Below are positions 16,323 to 25,184 of a DNA stretch of 64,000 nucleotides, piece after piece. Under the pieces are notes generated by a model, which saw only the letters and a program-made list of their open reading frames with translations, was not told the origin of the DNA and did no database searches. Source of the stretch: Nocardioides sp. URHA0020 (GTDB lineage Bacteria; Actinomycetota; Actinomycetes; Propionibacteriales; Nocardioidaceae); NCBI RefSeq assembly GCF_000620705.1, contig NZ_KK211169.1, positions 186,001 through 250,000 on the forward strand. The letters are read 5' to 3'. Position numbers and translations under genes: made by a program. The number at the start of each line of letters is the position of its first letter. Position 1 is the stretch's first letter.

Positions 16323-17192
16323 TCAGGCTTGGCTCAAGACTTCCTGGGCCCGCTCACGCGGTGTCATCGCCCACCGGATCGTCCCGGTCGCGACCCCACC
16401 GAGCGCGCGCACCACCGTGCGCTCCGACACCGGGAGCCACGGGAGCCGCAGCGGCCCCCGGGTCCAGGCCGGCATCAGTCCGACGGCCGCGGCCGCGATC
16501 ACGGCGTACGGCACCCGGGCCACCAGCGGCAGCGGCGGGTGCAGCAGCAGGTAGGCGACCGTCGCGCGGGCCTCGGGGGTGCCGCGCAGCTCGGGGCGGT
16601 ACGCCGCGAGCGCCTCGACCAGCTCGGCCTCGGTGGTCGGCGGGTCGGTGACGCCGAGGCGGCGTACGACCTCGGCGGTCTGCGCGACGTAGGTGTCGCG
16701 GTCGGCCCCGGTCAGCGGCTCCCGGCCGTAGACGGTGTGCGCGCGCAGGAAGCTGCCGACCTCGGCGACGTGGACCCACCTGAGCAGGCGCGGGTCGGAC
16801 GCGGCGTACGGCGTCCCGTCGGGCATGGTGCCGACGATGTGCTCGTGGATGCGGCGGACCGCGGCGACGGCCTGCTCGGCGTCCTCTGCGGTGCCGAAGG
16901 TCGTGACCGCGAGGTAGCGGCTGGTCCGCGCGAGCCGTCCCCACGCGTCGTGGCGGAAGTCGGAGTGCTCAGCGACCCCGCGCATCGCTGCGGGGTGCAG
17001 CGTCTGCAGCAGCAGCGCCCGCATGCCGCCGATGAACATCGACGCGTCGCCGTGCACCCGGACGATCGGGCTGTCCGGCTCGAACCACCGCGGTCCCGGC
17101 CGGGTGTGGATCCGGGCGGCGTGCTTGGCGCCGTCCGGGCCCGCGACGCGCAGGAAGAGCTGCTGACCGATCCGATCGCGCACGTTGGGCAT
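16323..17192 (-). CDS. Oxygenase MpaB family protein (DUF2236)
   Basis: A 289-residue alpha-helical protein of the DUF2236 group, which includes the fungal oxygenase MpaB and the latex-clearing protein Lcp, both haem b dioxygenases or monooxygenases. The family pattern is seen in L-Q-T-L-H-P-A-A-M-R-G-V near residues 52-63, R-H-D-A-W-G-R-L with conserved His and Arg, and W-V-H-V-A-E-V near 135. The His residues are candidate haem ligands. TACGCT at 17199-17204 (minus strand), six bases from the ATG, implies a leaderless mRNA. The substrate is unknown. Confidence 0.85.
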   Translation of the reverse strand: MPNVRDRIGQQLFLRVAGPDGAKHAARIHTRPGPRWFEPDSPIVRVHGDASMFIGGMRALLLQTLHPAAMRGVAEHSDFRHDAWGRLARTSRYLAVTTFGTAEDAEQAVAAVRRIHEHIVGTMPDGTPYAASDPRLLRWVHVAEVGSFLRAHTVYGREPLTGADRDTYVAQTAEVVRRLGVTDPPTTEAELVEALAAYRPELRGTPEARATVAYLLLHPPLPLVARVPYAVIAAAAVGLMPAWTRGPLRLPWLPVSERTVVRALGGVATGTIRWAMTPRERAQEVLSQA

Positions 17193-17237
17193 GCTGCGAG
17201 CGTACGTTCGAGGTGGGGACCGTCAGCGGTCGAGCAT

Positions 17238-18437
17238 TCAGGCGTCCCAGGTCCGGAGCCAGATGGTGTGCTCCGACTCGGTCAGCTTGGCCAGCGCGTC
17301 GGCCGGGAGCGGGTCCAGGGTGTCGGTGACGACGTACCCCTGCTCGGCGCGGGTGGAGAGGTACTGGCCGGTGACGTTGGCGCCGGCGTCGGCGAGGACG
17401 CCGTTGACGCCGGCCAGCACGCCCGGCACGTTGATGTGCAGGAATCCGATCCGGTGGCCCGCCACGTGGGCGGGCGCCAGCACGGCAGGCAGGTTGACCG
17501 AGAGCTCGGTGCGGCCCTCCAGGGAGAAGCCCGCGAGCTTGCCGGCCACGAAGTAGCCGATCTCCTCCTGCGCCTCCTGGGTGGACCCGCCGACGTGCGG
17601 GGTGAGGATCACGTTGGGGAGCCCGCGGAGCACCGACTGGAACTCGTCGCCCTGCGCCTTCGGCTCGACCGGGAAGACGTCCAGTGCCGCCCCGGCGATG
17701 TGGCCGGAGAGGATGTGGTCGCGCAGCGACTCGTTGTCGACGACCATGCCGCGCGCGGCGTTGATGAAGATGCTGCGCGGCTTCATCTTGGCGAACTGCT
17801 CCTCGCCGAAGAAGCCGGCGTTGCCCGGCCGCCCGTCGACGTGCAGGCTGACGACGTCGGCCTTGGCGAGCAGCTCGTCGAGGGTGCGCATCCGCTGCGC
17901 GTTGCCGTGGGCCAGCCGGTCGGCGGTGTCGAAGAAGATGACGCGCAGGCCGAGGGCCTCGGCCAGGTTGGACAGCTGGGTGCCGATGTTGCCGTAGCCG
18001 ACGATGCCGAGCGTGCGACCGCGGACCTCGTGGCTGCCGTTGGCCGACTTGTCCCAGACGCCGTCGTGCATCTTGTGGGTCTTCTCCGTGAGCCGCCGCG
18101 CCAGCGCGATGATCTCGCCGATGACGAGCTCGACGACGCTGCGGGTGTTGGAGAAGGGCGCGTTGAAGACAGCGATCCCACGGTCGGCCGCGGAGACGAG
18201 GTCGACCTGGTTGGTGCCGATGCAGAAGCAGCCGATCGCCAGCAGGTCCGGAGCGCCGTCCAGCACCGCCCGGGTGATGTGCGTGTTGGAGCGGATCCCG
18301 AGCAGCTGGACACCGGGGAGCGCCTCGAGCAGCTCCTCCTCCGACAGCGAGCCGGCCCGCAGCTCGACCTCGAAGCCGCGCGCCTCGAGGACCTCGACGG
18401 CGACGGGATGGATGTTCTCGAGCAGCAGCACCTTCAC
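17238..18437 (-). CDS. serA: D-3-phosphoglycerate dehydrogenase, short form with ACT domain
   Basis: A 399-residue enzyme that starts the phosphorylated serine pathway by oxidising 3-phosphoglycerate with NAD. The NAD-binding motif G-I-V-G-Y-G-N-I-G is at residues 144-152. Catalytic Arg, Glu and His are in the usual places, the last in P-H-V-G-G-S-T. A carboxy-terminal ACT domain (about 325-399) suggests serine feedback. Its length is like the roughly 410-residue E. coli enzyme, shorter than the approximately 530-residue form common in actinobacteria. The GTG at 18437 is chosen because TAGTCT lies eight bases upstream and the conserved amino terminus begins there. Confidence 0.9.
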   Translation of the reverse strand: MKVLLLENIHPVAVEVLEARGFEVELRAGSLSEEELLEALPGVQLLGIRSNTHITRAVLDGAPDLLAIGCFCIGTNQVDLVSAADRGIAVFNAPFSNTRSVVELVIGEIIALARRLTEKTHKMHDGVWDKSANGSHEVRGRTLGIVGYGNIGTQLSNLAEALGLRVIFFDTADRLAHGNAQRMRTLDELLAKADVVSLHVDGRPGNAGFFGEEQFAKMKPRSIFINAARGMVVDNESLRDHILSGHIAGAALDVFPVEPKAQGDEFQSVLRGLPNVILTPHVGGSTQEAQEEIGYFVAGKLAGFSLEGRTELSVNLPAVLAPAHVAGHRIGFLHINVPGVLAGVNGVLADAGANVTGQYLSTRAEQGYVVTDTLDPLPADALAKLTESEHTIWLRTWDA

Positions 18438-18637
18438 GATCGACCAGACTAGGTCGGCGCGTCCCGCCCCACCGAAACGTCGCCGATCCGTGGACTCCGT
18501 CCTCCGGCTGCATCCAATGGGGGTAGCCCGCGGCCCTGCGCGGCGTACGACGCAGTGCCCGGGGCCCTGGGGCTGCCGCTGGTGATGTGCTCGCGGTCGG
18601 TGAATCGCTTGCCATCGGGACCGGACCACCAGGCAAG

Positions 18638-21358
18638 ATGCTCACCATGCCCCGCCGCCTCCGCTCGATCGCCCTCTCGGTCGCCTTCGTGCTCGCCACC
18701 GCCGTCCTCGTGAGCACGACCGGGACGGCCACCGCGACCACGCCCGCCGACGGGTCGTCGACCGGCCGCGGGGTCTGGGAGGTGCGCGCGCTCGGCTCCG
18801 GTCGGTACGTCGTCTCCTGGACCTCGCCGACCCGGCTGCCGATCACCTCCGACCGCCCCACCGTGGTGGCGCCGGACGGTGCGCAGGTCGGCACCTCCAC
18901 GGTCGCCGCGGATGGCCGGACCGTGCGGGCCCGGATCGACGCGCCGACCCGGCCGGACCCGGCCCGGCTCGACGTCCTGCTCTCGGGTGACCGGCTCGAC
19001 GAGACCGGGGCCGACCTGTTCGGCCGCCGTGGTCTCGGCACCGATGCCGACGGACCGCTCGACCTGCCGGGCACCCAGACGCTGGCCGACGACCCGGCGG
19101 CGACCGGACCGTACGCCGTGGTGAGCAGCGACTACACGCTCGCGCCCGTCAAGGTGCCCCTGCTGCGGACGCCGATCGAGATGGTCGGCCACGTCGTCGA
19201 GCCGGCCGCCGACGCGGCCACCGGCCCGCGGCCGCTGGTCCTCTTCCTCCACGGTCGGCACGGGGTCTGCTACCACCCGAGCGACCCGGATGCGTGGGCC
19301 GACACCTGGCCCTGCGTGGCGCCGTTCAAGGAGATCCCGAGCCAGCTCGGCTACGACTACATCCAGCGGGTGCTCGCGTCGCAGGGCTACGCGACCGTGT
19401 CGATCCGGGCCAACGGCATCAACGCCCAGGACGACGCGGCGCCAGACGGCGGCGCCGACGCCCGCGCCCGGCTGGTGCAGGCCCACCTCGACCACTGGGT
19501 CGACCTCGCCAGCGCGCACCAGGTCGACCTCGACCGGGTCGTGCTGGTCGGCCACAGCCGCGGCGGCGAGGGAGTGGACCGGGCCGCGATCCGCATCCCG
19601 CTGACCGCGCCGTACCGCATCGCCGGGCAGGTCCTGATCGCGCCGACCGACTTCGCCGCGCAGACCGCGCCGTACGTCCCGACGGTCACGATGCTGCCCT
19701 TCTGCGACGGGGACGTCAGCGACCTGCAGGGCCAGAAGTACACCGACACCGCACGCGACCTCACCCGCGGGGACACCTCGCTCAAGAGCAGCGTCCTGGT
19801 GATGGGCGCCAACCACAACTTCTTCAACACCGAGTGGACCCCCGACGTCGCCCAGGCGCCGTCGTTCGACGACTGGTCGGGCGAGCCCACCTCCACCTGC
19901 GGCACCTCCGACCCGCAGCGGCTCACCGCGCCCGAGCAGCGGGCCGTCGGCACGGCGTACGTCGCCGGCGCGGTGCACGTCTTCGCCTCCGCCGACCAGA
20001 GCGCGCTGCCGCTCTTCGACGGCACCCGCGCGCGGGTCGCCTCCCAGGGCGATGCGCAGACGGTCAGCCACGCCATCGGCGGTGGCCGGGTGCTGCGCAC
20101 GCCGTCGGCGAGCGCCGGGCTCGCCCTCCCGGTGGGCGCGACCACGCGCTTCTGCACCGGTGTCGCGGACGACGAGCGCGTCGGGTCGTGCAGCAGCGGC
20201 GGCCCCGGCTACGGCATGGTGGCGCCGCACTGGACCCAGCCGGGGGAGCGGCTGGCGACCCGGACCTTCTTCGAGATGGCGTGGTCGGCGAGCGGCCAGT
20301 CCGGCGGCCTGGCCCTCACCAGCCCGCTCGACCTCGCCGGTCGCCGGCTCGAGCTGCGCACCATCGTCGGCACCCGCACCGACGTGGCCGTGCGGGTGCG
20401 GATCACCGACGCCGACGGCGCCAGCGCCCTCCTCGTCCCGGAGGGTGGCGGCGGCCTGCCGGCCCTCGGCACGACGGACGACGTGCGCAAGCTCTGGGCG
20501 CAGACGCTGGTCGTCGACCCGACCGGTGCGGCCGTCGACCTGACCCGAGTCGCGCGGGTCGAGCTGGTGAGCGCCAGCACCCGCGGGAAGATCTGGGTGG
20601 CCGACCTGGCCTCGGCGCCGGCGGCGCTGCCCGCCGTACCGGCCGTCCGGCTGCCGACCGTGAACATCTCGCGGCTGCGGGTCGTCGAGGGCACGGGCGG
20701 CACCAAGGTCGCCCGCATCCCGTTCAACGTCAGCGGCACCCTCACCCAGCCGGCCCGCTTCGTGGTGCTGACCGTGGGCCAGGCCCGCGGCGAGGTGCAG
20801 CGCTTCGCCGTCGACCTGGCGCCCGGGCAGACCAGCGGCACGATCCCGGTCGCCTACGAGGCCGACAACCGGGCCGACTACCCGACCCTGGTCACCCAGG
20901 TCACGGGCTGGGCGTCGCGCAACGTGATGACCGACCGCTACCTCGGCGACCTCACGGTCGTGGACGACGACCCGCGTCCGACGTTCACCGTGCGCACCGT
21001 GGCCCGTCGGATCAAGGAGGGCCGGTCCGCGCGGTGGGAGATCCGCCTCAACCGGTCCGCCGACTACGACGTCTACGTCACCGGCGAGGTCGTGCGCGGG
21101 TCCGGGAAGCCGGTGCAGGTCCGCGACATCGCGACGTCCTGGACCGACGTCCACGTCGGTCCGGTGCCCGGTCGACGACCCCTGTGGGCCACCCATGCGA
21201 TGACGTACGACCTCATCCCTCCCGGCCGCCGGACCTTCGTGGTGTCCGTGCCGACCCGCCGGGACCACCTCAGGGAGCGGTCGGAGACCCTGACCGTGCG
21301 CTTCGACATCGAGGGCCACAAGTACCTGCGCAAGGTGCGGATCCTGGATCGGCGCTAG
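18638..21358 (+). CDS. Secreted alpha/beta-hydrolase with Calx-beta-like domains
   Basis: A 906-residue exported protein. A signal peptide covers about residues 1-35. An alpha/beta-hydrolase core at roughly 180-430 has L-F-L-H-G-R-H-G as the oxyanion region, the nucleophile elbow G-H-S-R-G-G-E-G (Ser near residue 307) and a late A-N-H-N-F-F segment supplying the probable catalytic His. A beta-rich region follows, then two Calx-beta-like modules (about 670-880) with V-x-E-G-T and D-D-D-P patterns. The plan suggests an extracellular esterase or lipase-like enzyme. The start could also be the ATG three codons later. Confidence 0.8.
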   Translation: MLTMPRRLRSIALSVAFVLATAVLVSTTGTATATTPADGSSTGRGVWEVRALGSGRYVVSWTSPTRLPITSDRPTVVAPDGAQVGTSTVAADGRTVRARIDAPTRPDPARLDVLLSGDRLDETGADLFGRRGLGTDADGPLDLPGTQTLADDPAATGPYAVVSSDYTLAPVKVPLLRTPIEMVGHVVEPAADAATGPRPLVLFLHGRHGVCYHPSDPDAWADTWPCVAPFKEIPSQLGYDYIQRVLASQGYATVSIRANGINAQDDAAPDGGADARARLVQAHLDHWVDLASAHQVDLDRVVLVGHSRGGEGVDRAAIRIPLTAPYRIAGQVLIAPTDFAAQTAPYVPTVTMLPFCDGDVSDLQGQKYTDTARDLTRGDTSLKSSVLVMGANHNFFNTEWTPDVAQAPSFDDWSGEPTSTCGTSDPQRLTAPEQRAVGTAYVAGAVHVFASADQSALPLFDGTRARVASQGDAQTVSHAIGGGRVLRTPSASAGLALPVGATTRFCTGVADDERVGSCSSGGPGYGMVAPHWTQPGERLATRTFFEMAWSASGQSGGLALTSPLDLAGRRLELRTIVGTRTDVAVRVRITDADGASALLVPEGGGGLPALGTTDDVRKLWAQTLVVDPTGAAVDLTRVARVELVSASTRGKIWVADLASAPAALPAVPAVRLPTVNISRLRVVEGTGGTKVARIPFNVSGTLTQPARFVVLTVGQARGEVQRFAVDLAPGQTSGTIPVAYEADNRADYPTLVTQVTGWASRNVMTDRYLGDLTVVDDDPRPTFTVRTVARRIKEGRSARWEIRLNRSADYDVYVTGEVVRGSGKPVQVRDIATSWTDVHVGPVPGRRPLWATHAMTYDLIPPGRRTFVVSVPTRRDHLRERSETLTVRFDIEGHKYLRKVRILDRR

Positions 21359-21367
21359 ACGACGGCA

Positions 21368-21397
21368 GGGGCAGGTCCGGTGCGCCGGACCTGCCCC
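21368..21397. terminator. Bidirectional hairpin terminator
   Basis: Perfect 13-base arms (GGGGCAGGTCCGG at 21368-21380 and its complement at 21385-21397) enclose a TGCG loop. It lies 10 bases after the hydrolase stop and 20 bases from the rtcB stop, between converging genes. A C/T-rich run follows on the plus strand. It can stop transcription from both sides. Confidence 0.85.
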
Positions 21398-21417
21398 CTC
21401 CCTCTGTGCTGGCGGCG

Positions 21418-22595
21418 TCAGTCGCCCTTGACGTTCACGATCTGGCGCAGCGTGTGCCGGACCTCGACCAGGTCGGCGGCGTCGGCCATCACCTGGTCGA
21501 TGTCCTTGTACGCCGCCGGGATCTCGTCGATGAACGCGTCGGTGTCGCGGTACTCGATCCCGACCATCGCCTCGCGCAGCTGCTCCCGGGTGAACGTCCG
21601 GCGCGCCCGCGACCGTGAGTACTCGCGCCCCGCGCCGTGCGGGGCGGAGTTCAGCGCGAGCACGTTGCCGCGACCGGAGACGACGTACGACGCCGTGCCC
21701 ATCGAGCCGGGGATCAGCCCGGGTCGACCCTCCTCGGCGTTGATGGCGCCCTTGCGGGAGAGCCAGACGTCCTTGCCGAAGTGGCGCTCCTGCTCGGTGT
21801 AGTTGTGGTGGCAGTTGATCTCCTCCTGCCGCTCCACGTCCGAGCCGACCCACTCCGCGAACTGCCGGACCACCCGGTCCATCATCTCCTCCCGGTTGAG
21901 CAGCGCGTAGTGCTGCGCCCACCGCATCTGGCCGATGTAGGCGTCGAACTCGTCGGTGCCCTCCGGCAGGTAGGCGAGGTCGCGGTCGCGGTCGGGCAGC
22001 GTCACCCACCACGTGTCGCACAGCTCGCGGGCGACGCGGATGTGCTGCTGGGCGATCCGGTTGCCGACGCCGCGGGAGACCGAGTGCAGGAACAGCCAGA
22101 CCCTCGACTGCTCGTCGACGGTGACCTCGATGAAGTGGTTGCCGGAGCCGAGCGTGCCCAGCTGCAGCTCCCACCTCCGGGCGTACGCCGTGGGGTCGAA
22201 CCCGGTCTGCTCGGCCTGGCGCGTCAGCTGCTCGAGCCGCTCCCCCGGGTGTGGTCGCGGCTGACCGTGCGGTTGCTCGCACCGGCCGAGAGCGGGACCG
22301 CCCGCTCGATGGCCTCGCGCAGCGGCCGACGATCGGTCGGCAGCTGGTCACTGGTGTACTGCGTGCGCACGGCGATCATGCCGCAGCCGATGTCGACGCC
22401 GACGGCGGCGGGCATGATCGCGCCGAGGGTCGGGATGACCGACCCGACGGTCGCTCCCAGACCCAGGTGGGCGTCGGGCATCAGCGCGAGGTGCGGGAAG
22501 ATGAACGGCATCGTTGCCGCCGTCTCCGCCTGCGCGCGGGTGCCCTGCTCGAGGATCGAAGCCCAGTTCATGAGCTTCTTGCTGATCTGCTCCAT
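21418..22595 (-). pseudogene. rtcB: RNA-splicing ligase RtcB, interrupted by a frameshift
   Basis: RtcB joins 2',3'-cyclic phosphate and 5'-OH RNA ends using GTP and Mn2+. The amino-terminal part (ATG at 22595, GGAAGG ribosome site) carries D-A-H-L-G and the metal-binding V-G-V-D-I-G-C-G-M. The carboxy-terminal part carries L-G-S-G-N-H-F-I-E, C-H-H-N-Y-T and A-P-H-G-A-G-R with the guanylylated His. The two halves are in different frames: after S-A-G-A-S-N-R-T-V-S the first frame soon hits a stop, and the other resumes with E-R-L-E-Q-L. One extra base in the five-C run at 22242-22246 would restore it. The metal-site motif H-S-G-S-R-G reads H-S-V-S-R-G. This is either a decayed gene or a homopolymer sequencing error. 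Confidence 0.85.
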
Positions 22596-22623
22596 GGTCC
22601 TTCCCTGACTGTGTCCTCGCCGA

Positions 22624-22635
22624 CCGGTCGACCGG
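22624..22635. repeat. Short perfect palindrome in the rtcB leader
   Basis: CCGGTCGACCGG is a perfect 12-base palindrome 29 bases upstream of the rtcB ATG, within a longer imperfect inverted repeat. It could be a regulator site or a leader hairpin. No rtcR-like regulator is present in the window. Confidence 0.4.
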
Positions 22636-22708
22636 CGACGCGTCACGGTAGGTAGCCCGAAATCCCTTGCACACCTGGTTTGTGGCGTGCCTGTGAGCAT
22701 CGGGGCGC

Positions 22709-22850
22709 GCTGCGGGTGCGTGAGCCGGACGCGCCGGGGGCGAGCCGGGCGCGAGGCTGGTCCGTCGGGGTGCGAGCCGGATCCGCCGGTGTGCGAGCCG
22801 GATCTGCTGCGGCGCGAGCCGGATCCGCCGGCGAGGGCGCCGACTCCTCA
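22709..22850. repeat. Degenerate 21-base tandem repeat between rtcB and XPB genes
   Basis: About five imperfect copies of a unit like TGCGAGCCGGATCCGCCGGTG occur in direct orientation. The element GCGAGCCGGA also appears, as its complement TCCGGCTCGC, in the 23-base subrepeats at 5018-5740, so the two arrays may be related. The 350-base gap 22596-22945 otherwise holds the rtcB promoter region and the two hairpins described separately. Confidence 0.75.
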
Positions 22851-22860
22851 GGCACTTCGT

Positions 22861-22894
22861 GAACTTCTGGGTCTCTGCAGAGGCCCAGAAGTTC
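22861..22894. terminator. Near-perfect palindrome (34 bases), first of a pair
   Basis: The arms start GAACTTCTGGG and end CCCAGAAGTTC around a central CTCTGCAGAG. The whole 34-base element is palindromic except for one T-G wobble pair. It lies downstream of the XPB gene on the minus strand, so it may act as a terminator or mRNA-stabilising structure. Confidence 0.7.
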
Positions 22895-22923
22895 AGGGAT
22901 CCCCGGTTAACCGGGTATCCCTG
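22894..22923. terminator. Near-perfect palindrome (30 bases), second of a pair
   Basis: The arms CAGGGATCCCCGG and CCGGGTATCCCTG surround a TTAA centre, with a single wobble pair breaking symmetry. It directly abuts the previous palindrome and stands 22 bases after the XPB stop on the minus strand. The pair probably ends the XPB transcript. Confidence 0.7.
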
Positions 22924-22945
22924 ACCGGCCGGCATCACCGACCCG

Positions 22946-24589
22946 TCACGCCGAGGCGATGTCCTCCGCGTCCACGATCCGGTAGGCGTACCCCTGCTCG
23001 GCGAGGAAGCGCTGCCGGTTCTGGGCGAACTCCGCGTCGACGGTGTCGCGCGAGACGATCGTGTAGAAGTGCGCGGTCTTGCCCTCCGACTTGGGCCGCA
23101 GCAGCCGGCCGAGTCGCTGGGCCTCCTCCTGCCGCGAGCCGAAGGAGCCCGAGACCTGGATGGCGACCTCGGCGGAGGGCAGGTCGATCGAGAAGTTCGC
23201 GACCTTGGAGACCACCAGCAGCCCGACCTCGCCGGAGCGGAAGGCGTCGAAGAGCCGCTGCCGCTCCTTCACCGGGGTCTCGCCCTTGATCACCGGCGCG
23301 TCGAGCGCGGCGGCGAGCTCGTCGAGCTGGTCGATGTACTGCCCGATCACCAGCGTCGGCTGGCCCGGGTGCGCGGCCACGAGGTCGCGGACGACGTCGA
23401 TCTTGTGGTGCGTGCACGACGCGAGCCGATAGCGCTCCTCGGGCTCGGCGACGGCGTACGCGAGCCGCTCGGCCGACGGCAGCGTCACCCGCACCTCGAC
23501 GCAGTCGGCGGGCGCGATCCAGCCCTGGGACTCGATGTCCTTCCAGGGGGCGTCGTACCTCTTGGGCCCGATCAGCGAGAAGACGTCACCCTCGCGGCCG
23601 TCCTCGCGCACCAGGGTGGCGGTCAGGCCGAGCCGTCGGCGCGCCTGCAGGTTGGCGGTCATCCGGAAGATCGGCGCCGGCAGCAGGTGCACCTCGTCGT
23701 ACACGATCAGGCCCCAGTCGCGGGCGTCGAGCAGCTCGAGGTGCGAGTAGACGCCCTTCCGCTTCGTCGTGAGCACCTGGTACGTCGCGATCGTGACGGG
23801 CCGGACCTCCTTGACCGCGCCGGAGTACTCCCCGATCTCGTCCTCGGTCAGCGACGTACGGCGCAGCAGCTCGTCCTTCCACTGGCGCGCGGAGACGGTG
23901 TTGGTGACGAGGATCAGCGTGGTCGCCTTCGCCTCGGCCATCGCGGCCGCTCCGACCAGCGTCTTGCCGGCGCCGCAGGGGAGCACGACCACCCCGGACC
24001 CACCGTGCCAGAAGGACTCCGCGGCCTCGCGCTGGTAGTTGCGCAGCTGCCACTCGGTCTCGTCGAGGAAGATCGGGTGCTCCTCGCCGTCGACGTACCC
24101 GGCGAAGTCCTCGGCCGGCCAGCCCAGCTTGAGGAGCGCCTGCTTGAGGTTGCCGCGCTCGGAGGCGTGCACGACCACGGTGTCGTCGTCGACCCGCTCG
24201 CCGAGCATCCCGGCGATCTTCTTGGCGCGCAGCACCTCCTCGAGCACCGGCCGGTCGTTGGAGACCAGGACGAGCCCGTGGATCGGGTTCTTCTCCAGTC
24301 GCAGGCGCCCGTAGCGCGCCATCGTCTCGGCGACGTCGACGAGCAGGGCGTGGGGTACGGCGTACCGGCTGAACTCGAGCAGCGTGTCGACGACCTGCTC
24401 GGCGTCGTGGCCGGCGGCGCGGGCGTTCCAGAGCCCCAGCGGCGTCAGGCGGTAGGTGTGCACGTGCTCGGGCGAGCGCTCGAGCTCGGCGAACGGCGCG
24501 ATCGCCTTGCGGCAGTCCGCGGCGCGCTCGTGGTCAATCTCGAGCAGCAGCGTCTTGTCGGACTGGACGATCAGGGGGCCGTCATTCAC
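22946..24589 (-). CDS. XPB-type DNA repair helicase
   Basis: A 547-residue superfamily 2 helicase of the bacterial XPB/ERCC3 type, a 3'-5' DNA translocase related to the TFIIH subunit. The damage-recognition-like amino-terminal region (1-175) is followed by Walker A P-C-G-A-G-K-T at 204-210, D-E-V-H at 298-301, T-A-T at 323-325 and the XPB-specific R-E-D motif at 328-330. Motif VI Q-R-L-G-R-L-L-R-P lies near 494. Adjacent genes on the same strand encode a CGNR protein and the helicase-associated WYL protein, an arrangement similar to the Rv0861c-Rv0862c pair of Mycobacterium tuberculosis. A role in DNA repair is inferred from the family. Confidence 0.94.
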   Translation of the reverse strand: MNDGPLIVQSDKTLLLEIDHERAADCRKAIAPFAELERSPEHVHTYRLTPLGLWNARAAGHDAEQVVDTLLEFSRYAVPHALLVDVAETMARYGRLRLEKNPIHGLVLVSNDRPVLEEVLRAKKIAGMLGERVDDDTVVVHASERGNLKQALLKLGWPAEDFAGYVDGEEHPIFLDETEWQLRNYQREAAESFWHGGSGVVVLPCGAGKTLVGAAAMAEAKATTLILVTNTVSARQWKDELLRRTSLTEDEIGEYSGAVKEVRPVTIATYQVLTTKRKGVYSHLELLDARDWGLIVYDEVHLLPAPIFRMTANLQARRRLGLTATLVREDGREGDVFSLIGPKRYDAPWKDIESQGWIAPADCVEVRVTLPSAERLAYAVAEPEERYRLASCTHHKIDVVRDLVAAHPGQPTLVIGQYIDQLDELAAALDAPVIKGETPVKERQRLFDAFRSGEVGLLVVSKVANFSIDLPSAEVAIQVSGSFGSRQEEAQRLGRLLRPKSEGKTAHFYTIVSRDTVDAEFAQNRQRFLAEQGYAYRIVDAEDIASA

Positions 24590-24611
24590 CGACCCAGCCT
24601 ACGGACCCGGC

Positions 24612-25175
24612 CTAGCCGGTGTAGCTCTCCGCGTGCCCGGTGTCCACCACGGCGTCGACCACGGCGGCCCGTCGGCGGGCGCGGTAGGCCGCGACGTTGA
24701 CCCGCGAGGCGCAGCGGTCGGAGCAGTAGCGACGTGACCGGTTCGGGGAGGCGTCGACGAAGGCGTTGGTGCACGGCGCCGACTGGCACACCCCGAGCCG
24801 GTCGGCGCCGAGGTCGCAGACGAGGGTCGACAGCCCGAGCAGGGACTCGCCGGTCAGCTGCTCGGCGACGCTGGACGAACCGGTCCCGACGTGCAGGTGC
24901 AGGCGCGCGTCGTGGTCCGAGATCTGCGGGACCATCGGGTGCCGGGCGAGCAGCCCGTTGAGCCCGTCGACGACGGCCGCGACGTCACCCACCTCGCCGT
25001 CCTCGAAGACCGGGCGCAGCTCGCGCTGCAGCTTGCGCAGCAGCATGCAGTCGCGGTCGGAGGCGCGCTCGCGGAGCCGGGGCCGGTCGTCGAGGTACGC
25101 CGCGAGGCCGTCGACCTCGGCGAGGTCGGCGTTCAGCAGCGCAGCAGCCGCCTCGGCGTACCGGATGAAGTCCAC
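24612..25175 (-). CDS. CGNR zinc-finger / ABATE domain protein
   Basis: A 187-residue protein with an amino-terminal ABATE-type helical domain (about 1-120) and a carboxy-terminal CGNR zinc finger: C130, C135, C151 and C155 in the pattern C-x4-C...R-R-Y-C-S-D-R-C-A-S-R-V, followed by basic residues. The finger is thought to bind DNA, and the family is considered a stress-linked transcription regulator. The GTG start is supported by TAAGAT at 25182-25187 (minus strand) exactly six bases upstream, a strong -10 for a leaderless mRNA. It sits between the XPB and helicase-associated genes. Confidence 0.88.
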   Translation of the reverse strand: MDFIRYAEAAAALLNADLAEVDGLAAYLDDRPRLRERASDRDCMLLRKLQRELRPVFEDGEVGDVAAVVDGLNGLLARHPMVPQISDHDARLHLHVGTGSSSVAEQLTGESLLGLSTLVCDLGADRLGVCQSAPCTNAFVDASPNRSRRYCSDRCASRVNVAAYRARRRAAVVDAVVDTGHAESYTG

Positions 25176-25184
25176 GATTCAATC

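Noticed and set aside
15081-18452. A 1123-codon open frame on the plus strand
   Set aside because: It is antisense to three genes with clear family signatures; no domain is recognisable.
18449-22351. A 1300-codon open frame on the minus strand
   Set aside because: It runs antisense to the secreted hydrolase and through rtcB in the wrong frame, has Arg/Gly/Asp-rich low-complexity content, and arises from high GC codon use.
22224-22700. The rtcB amino-terminal half as an independent short gene
   Set aside because: It lacks the guanylylation site and most metal ligands and is continuous with the other half after a one-base correction.
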